A stretch of 64,000 nucleotides of DNA from Cichorium intybus (lineage: Eukaryota; Streptophyta; Magnoliopsida; Asterales; Asteraceae). The position numbers were made by a program, and so were the translations under genes. The stretch lies in contig CM042010.1 of the NCBI GenBank assembly GCA_023525715.1, forward strand, positions 159,798,907 to 159,862,906, given 5' to 3'. Of the stretch, positions 62,457 through 64,000 are shown in pieces (within the stretch, counting starts at the first letter, position 1; every line of letters starts with the position of its first letter). The notes beneath the pieces are model-generated. The model worked only from the letters and a program-made list of their open reading frames with translations, was not told where the DNA came from and searched no databases.

Positions 62457-63969
62457 TGGCTTCGCAAGATTTTTCCTCGTGGAAACAGGTACGTGTCAAA
62501 TTTCATGTTCATTATTTGTATTAGTTATCGATTTAGTTGTTAGATTATTTGATTGTACAAAATATTATGCACAATGTACAAGTTTTCAATGCACAAAAAA
62601 CTGGGTTTATGAGTTTAGGGGAGGAAAACGCAGGCAATGGGGAGGAAAACGCAGGCTTTGGGGAGGAAAACGCAGATAAAGGGCTTATCTGCGCAATCCT
62701 CTGAGGTTTACTCAGAGGAAAACGCAGCTAAGGGCCTTTATCTGCGTTTTCCTCTGAGGAAAACGCAGAAATTGCCCTTAGCTGCGTTTTCCTCTGGCAA
62801 ACCCCAGAGGATTGCGCAGATAAGCCCAAAACCTGCGTTTTCCTCCCAAAGCCTGCGTTTTCCTCCCCATGGCCTGCGTTTTCCCTCTGGTAGCTGCTTT
62901 GGGGTCGTTTTTTTTCCGACATTTACACTAACGTTCTTTTTACCGACATTTACAGCATGCTGATAAGACAACGCCACCGGTAATTAATTTGAAAGGCACG
63001 GGAAATAAGATACGGGAGGTGGTAGATCGTCTAACACCACCGCAACGGGCCATATTCGCTACCACCGTATTCGCGCCTCATGGCGATGCTCCTGTTGCGA
63101 AAGGGGACCCGTTACTGTGCAGTTATCTGTTCATGCACGAGATCCGGCCCCAAAACGAAAACGACGGGAAGGGACAGCTTCATTTCTTACTGGGAAATAG
63201 CTACCTGTCGTATGGAGCCGAAGAATTCTGTTTGATAACGGGATTAAAATTCGGTCGGGTTGCGGGTGCTAGACGGTTAATGAAGAAGCTCCAATCAACA
63301 TTTGTCGAACGCGTTTTCGGCGAGCGGATGAAACCTGCGGAGTTGGCAACGGGCGATCTACACAACGTTATATTACAACCACGTTTTCGTGAACTATCTG
63401 ACGAGGACGCCGTACGGTGTGTATTGTTATATATTTTGTGCGCCGGTTACCTTTCAAAAGAGAAAAGTGAAAAAGTAACCGTTGAATGGCTTTCGGTGGC
63501 GGAAAACTTTGACGATTTTAACAGGTAAATAAAATTTAATTTGTTTTATAAAAAAATAATATTATAGATTACTTAAATTTAATAACATTTTTATGTCTAT
63601 CAGATATCCTTGGGGGACTCAGATCTGGGAACATGCATATATACAGTTAAAAAAATATACACCAAGATCGAAGAACATGAGAAATTGCCTGCTCCCCAAA
63701 AAGCATTAAGGATGTCTGTTTCAGGTTATTCATATCCGTTTAAGGTAATTTGTTTCAGGTTATTCATATCCATTTATAATTTCAAATTTTTGAAGAGAGT
63801 TTGATATAATTTTAATATTTTGTCATAGATTTGGATATGGGAAACCATACCGGCTCTCGAGGGTATATTTTGCCGACGGATAAATGAAAATATTCCAAGA
63901 TTTGCAAGGTGGCAGCAAATAAAGAAGATGTCTGCAGACCAAGTAACAACTATTTACAAAATGACAATG
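62457..63969 (+). CDS. DUF1985-domain gene, first four exons (partial)
   Basis: Proposed exons: 62457-62489 (MASQDFSSWKQ, then GTACGT), 62956-63524, 63604-63744 and 63829-63969, with GT...AG introns and consistent phases. Exon 2 reads HADKTTPPVINLK, LTPPQRAIFATTVFAP, QLHFLLGNSYLSYGAEEFCL and ITGLKFG, then VRCVLLYILCAGYL; exons 3 and 4 give YPWGTQIWEHAY, YSYPFK and IWIWETIPALEGIF. The order FLL/EFCLITGL, LLY, FN-YPWG, IWE-IP-L is that of the plant DUF1985 domain, of unknown function. In exon 3 the frame shifts at an A7 run near 63649: YPWG reads in one frame and KIYTKIEEHEKL in the next, so the copy is broken or the run length is misread. The gene continues beyond the window, where a Ulp1-like protease might follow. 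Confidence 0.75.
62618..62892. repeat. 275-bp near-perfect palindrome in intron 1, ten AAAACGCAG copies
   Basis: Left arm 62618-62754 and right arm 62756-62892 are complements around T62755 in CCTCTGAGG. Shared blocks include GGGAGGAAAACGCAGGCTTTG, GGGCTTATCTGCGCAATCCTC and GAGGAAAACGCAGCTAAGGGC read on opposite strands. Forward AAAACGCAG starts at 62625, 62646, 62667, 62719 and 62760; reverse copies start at 62742, 62782, 62833, 62853 and 62874. Only a few bases are unpaired. The transcript of intron 1 would fold into a long hairpin. Confidence 0.95.
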
Positions 63970-64000
63970 GTTAGTTTACATTTAAAAATACATATCTGTT

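Larger units (their letters stand above)
62160..64000 (+). mobile_element. Left part of a probable Kaonashi-type MULE, cut by the window edge
   Basis: GAGAAAATGACTAAAATAGCC near 62170 and GCCTCAAAATAGCC near 62208 look like MULE terminal-repeat sequence of the 'no more than a few bases of AAATAGCC' kind, but the right terminus lies outside. The gene inside encodes DUF1985, which in plants often occurs with a Ulp1-type protease in Kaonashi MULEs. Mobile status is therefore an inference from gene type and edge sequence. Confidence 0.45.

Overview
This is a stretch of plant nuclear DNA made almost entirely of transposable elements. I can support no ordinary single-copy host gene. The evidence for a plant is: chromodomain Ty3/gypsy elements primed by initiator tRNA-Met, an L1-type LINE with a plant-style zinc-binding RT tail, PIF/Harbinger and Mutator-like (MULE) genes, a tRNA-type SINE, and a DUF1985 gene. 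The mix and the LTR styles remind me of Asteraceae, but that is from memory and unproven.

Layout. 1-1688: part of an LTR that appears to have jumped into the RT gene of gypsy-1; gypsy-1 pol and its 3' LTR follow to 5814. 5815-6420: minus-strand RNase H/integrase remnant of a Tat/Athila-type gypsy. 6895-7850: broken PIF/Harbinger transposase. 9451-14926: a MULE with terminal inverted repeats, an 11-bp target duplication, long (TA)n tracts, an OTU-like tail ORF and two smaller inverted-repeat elements nested in its left arm. A tandem duplication of its flank preserves the empty site at 15244-15432, and the same copy lacks a MITE found in the first. 15433-18425 is AT-rich DNA without recognisable content.

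18426-32143 is a set of nested elements: a LINE scrap cut by the gypsy-2 LTR (18525-20128), gypsy-2 gag (20351-21712), then a minus-strand L1 LINE (22005-23417 and 29717-31771) split by a pol-less LTR retrotransposon (23418-29716, target duplication GCCAT). That element has an Asp-type primer site and three ORFs of unknown function. A second short LINE 3' end lies at 31960-32143.

32740-39963: a probable Helitron terminus (32740), a 1-kb Harbinger-like element carrying only a Myb/SANT-like ORF (36957-37988), a SINE with a 16-bp duplication (39094-39332) and a Tourist-type MITE with TAA ends (39500-39963). 40071-48651: a complete minus-strand gypsy (gypsy-3) with 1.9-kb LTRs and an ATATT duplication. 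Its gag-pol is broken by a frameshift and two stops.

48652-64000: AT-rich DNA with a 5'-truncated LINE (51308-51683, 17-bp duplication); a MULE that seems to carry a captured host first exon (53581-56984); a 392-bp fold-back element between (TA)n tracts (57076-57467); a minus-strand gypsy LTR remnant ending at 60649; and at the right edge the start of a MULE-type DUF1985 gene (62457 onward). Sixteen copies of the 9-mer AAAACGCAG surround that gene's first exon, ten of them in an almost perfect 275-bp palindrome inside intron 1.

The genes do not form a shared pathway. They are mobile-element genes at various stages of decay, and nesting gives a relative order: gypsy-2, then the LINE, then the pol-less element (youngest of the three); gypsy-1, then the 1-1688 LTR. 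The most unusual features are the pol-less LTR element, the AAAACGCAG palindrome, the probable gene-capturing MULE, and the in-window empty sites.
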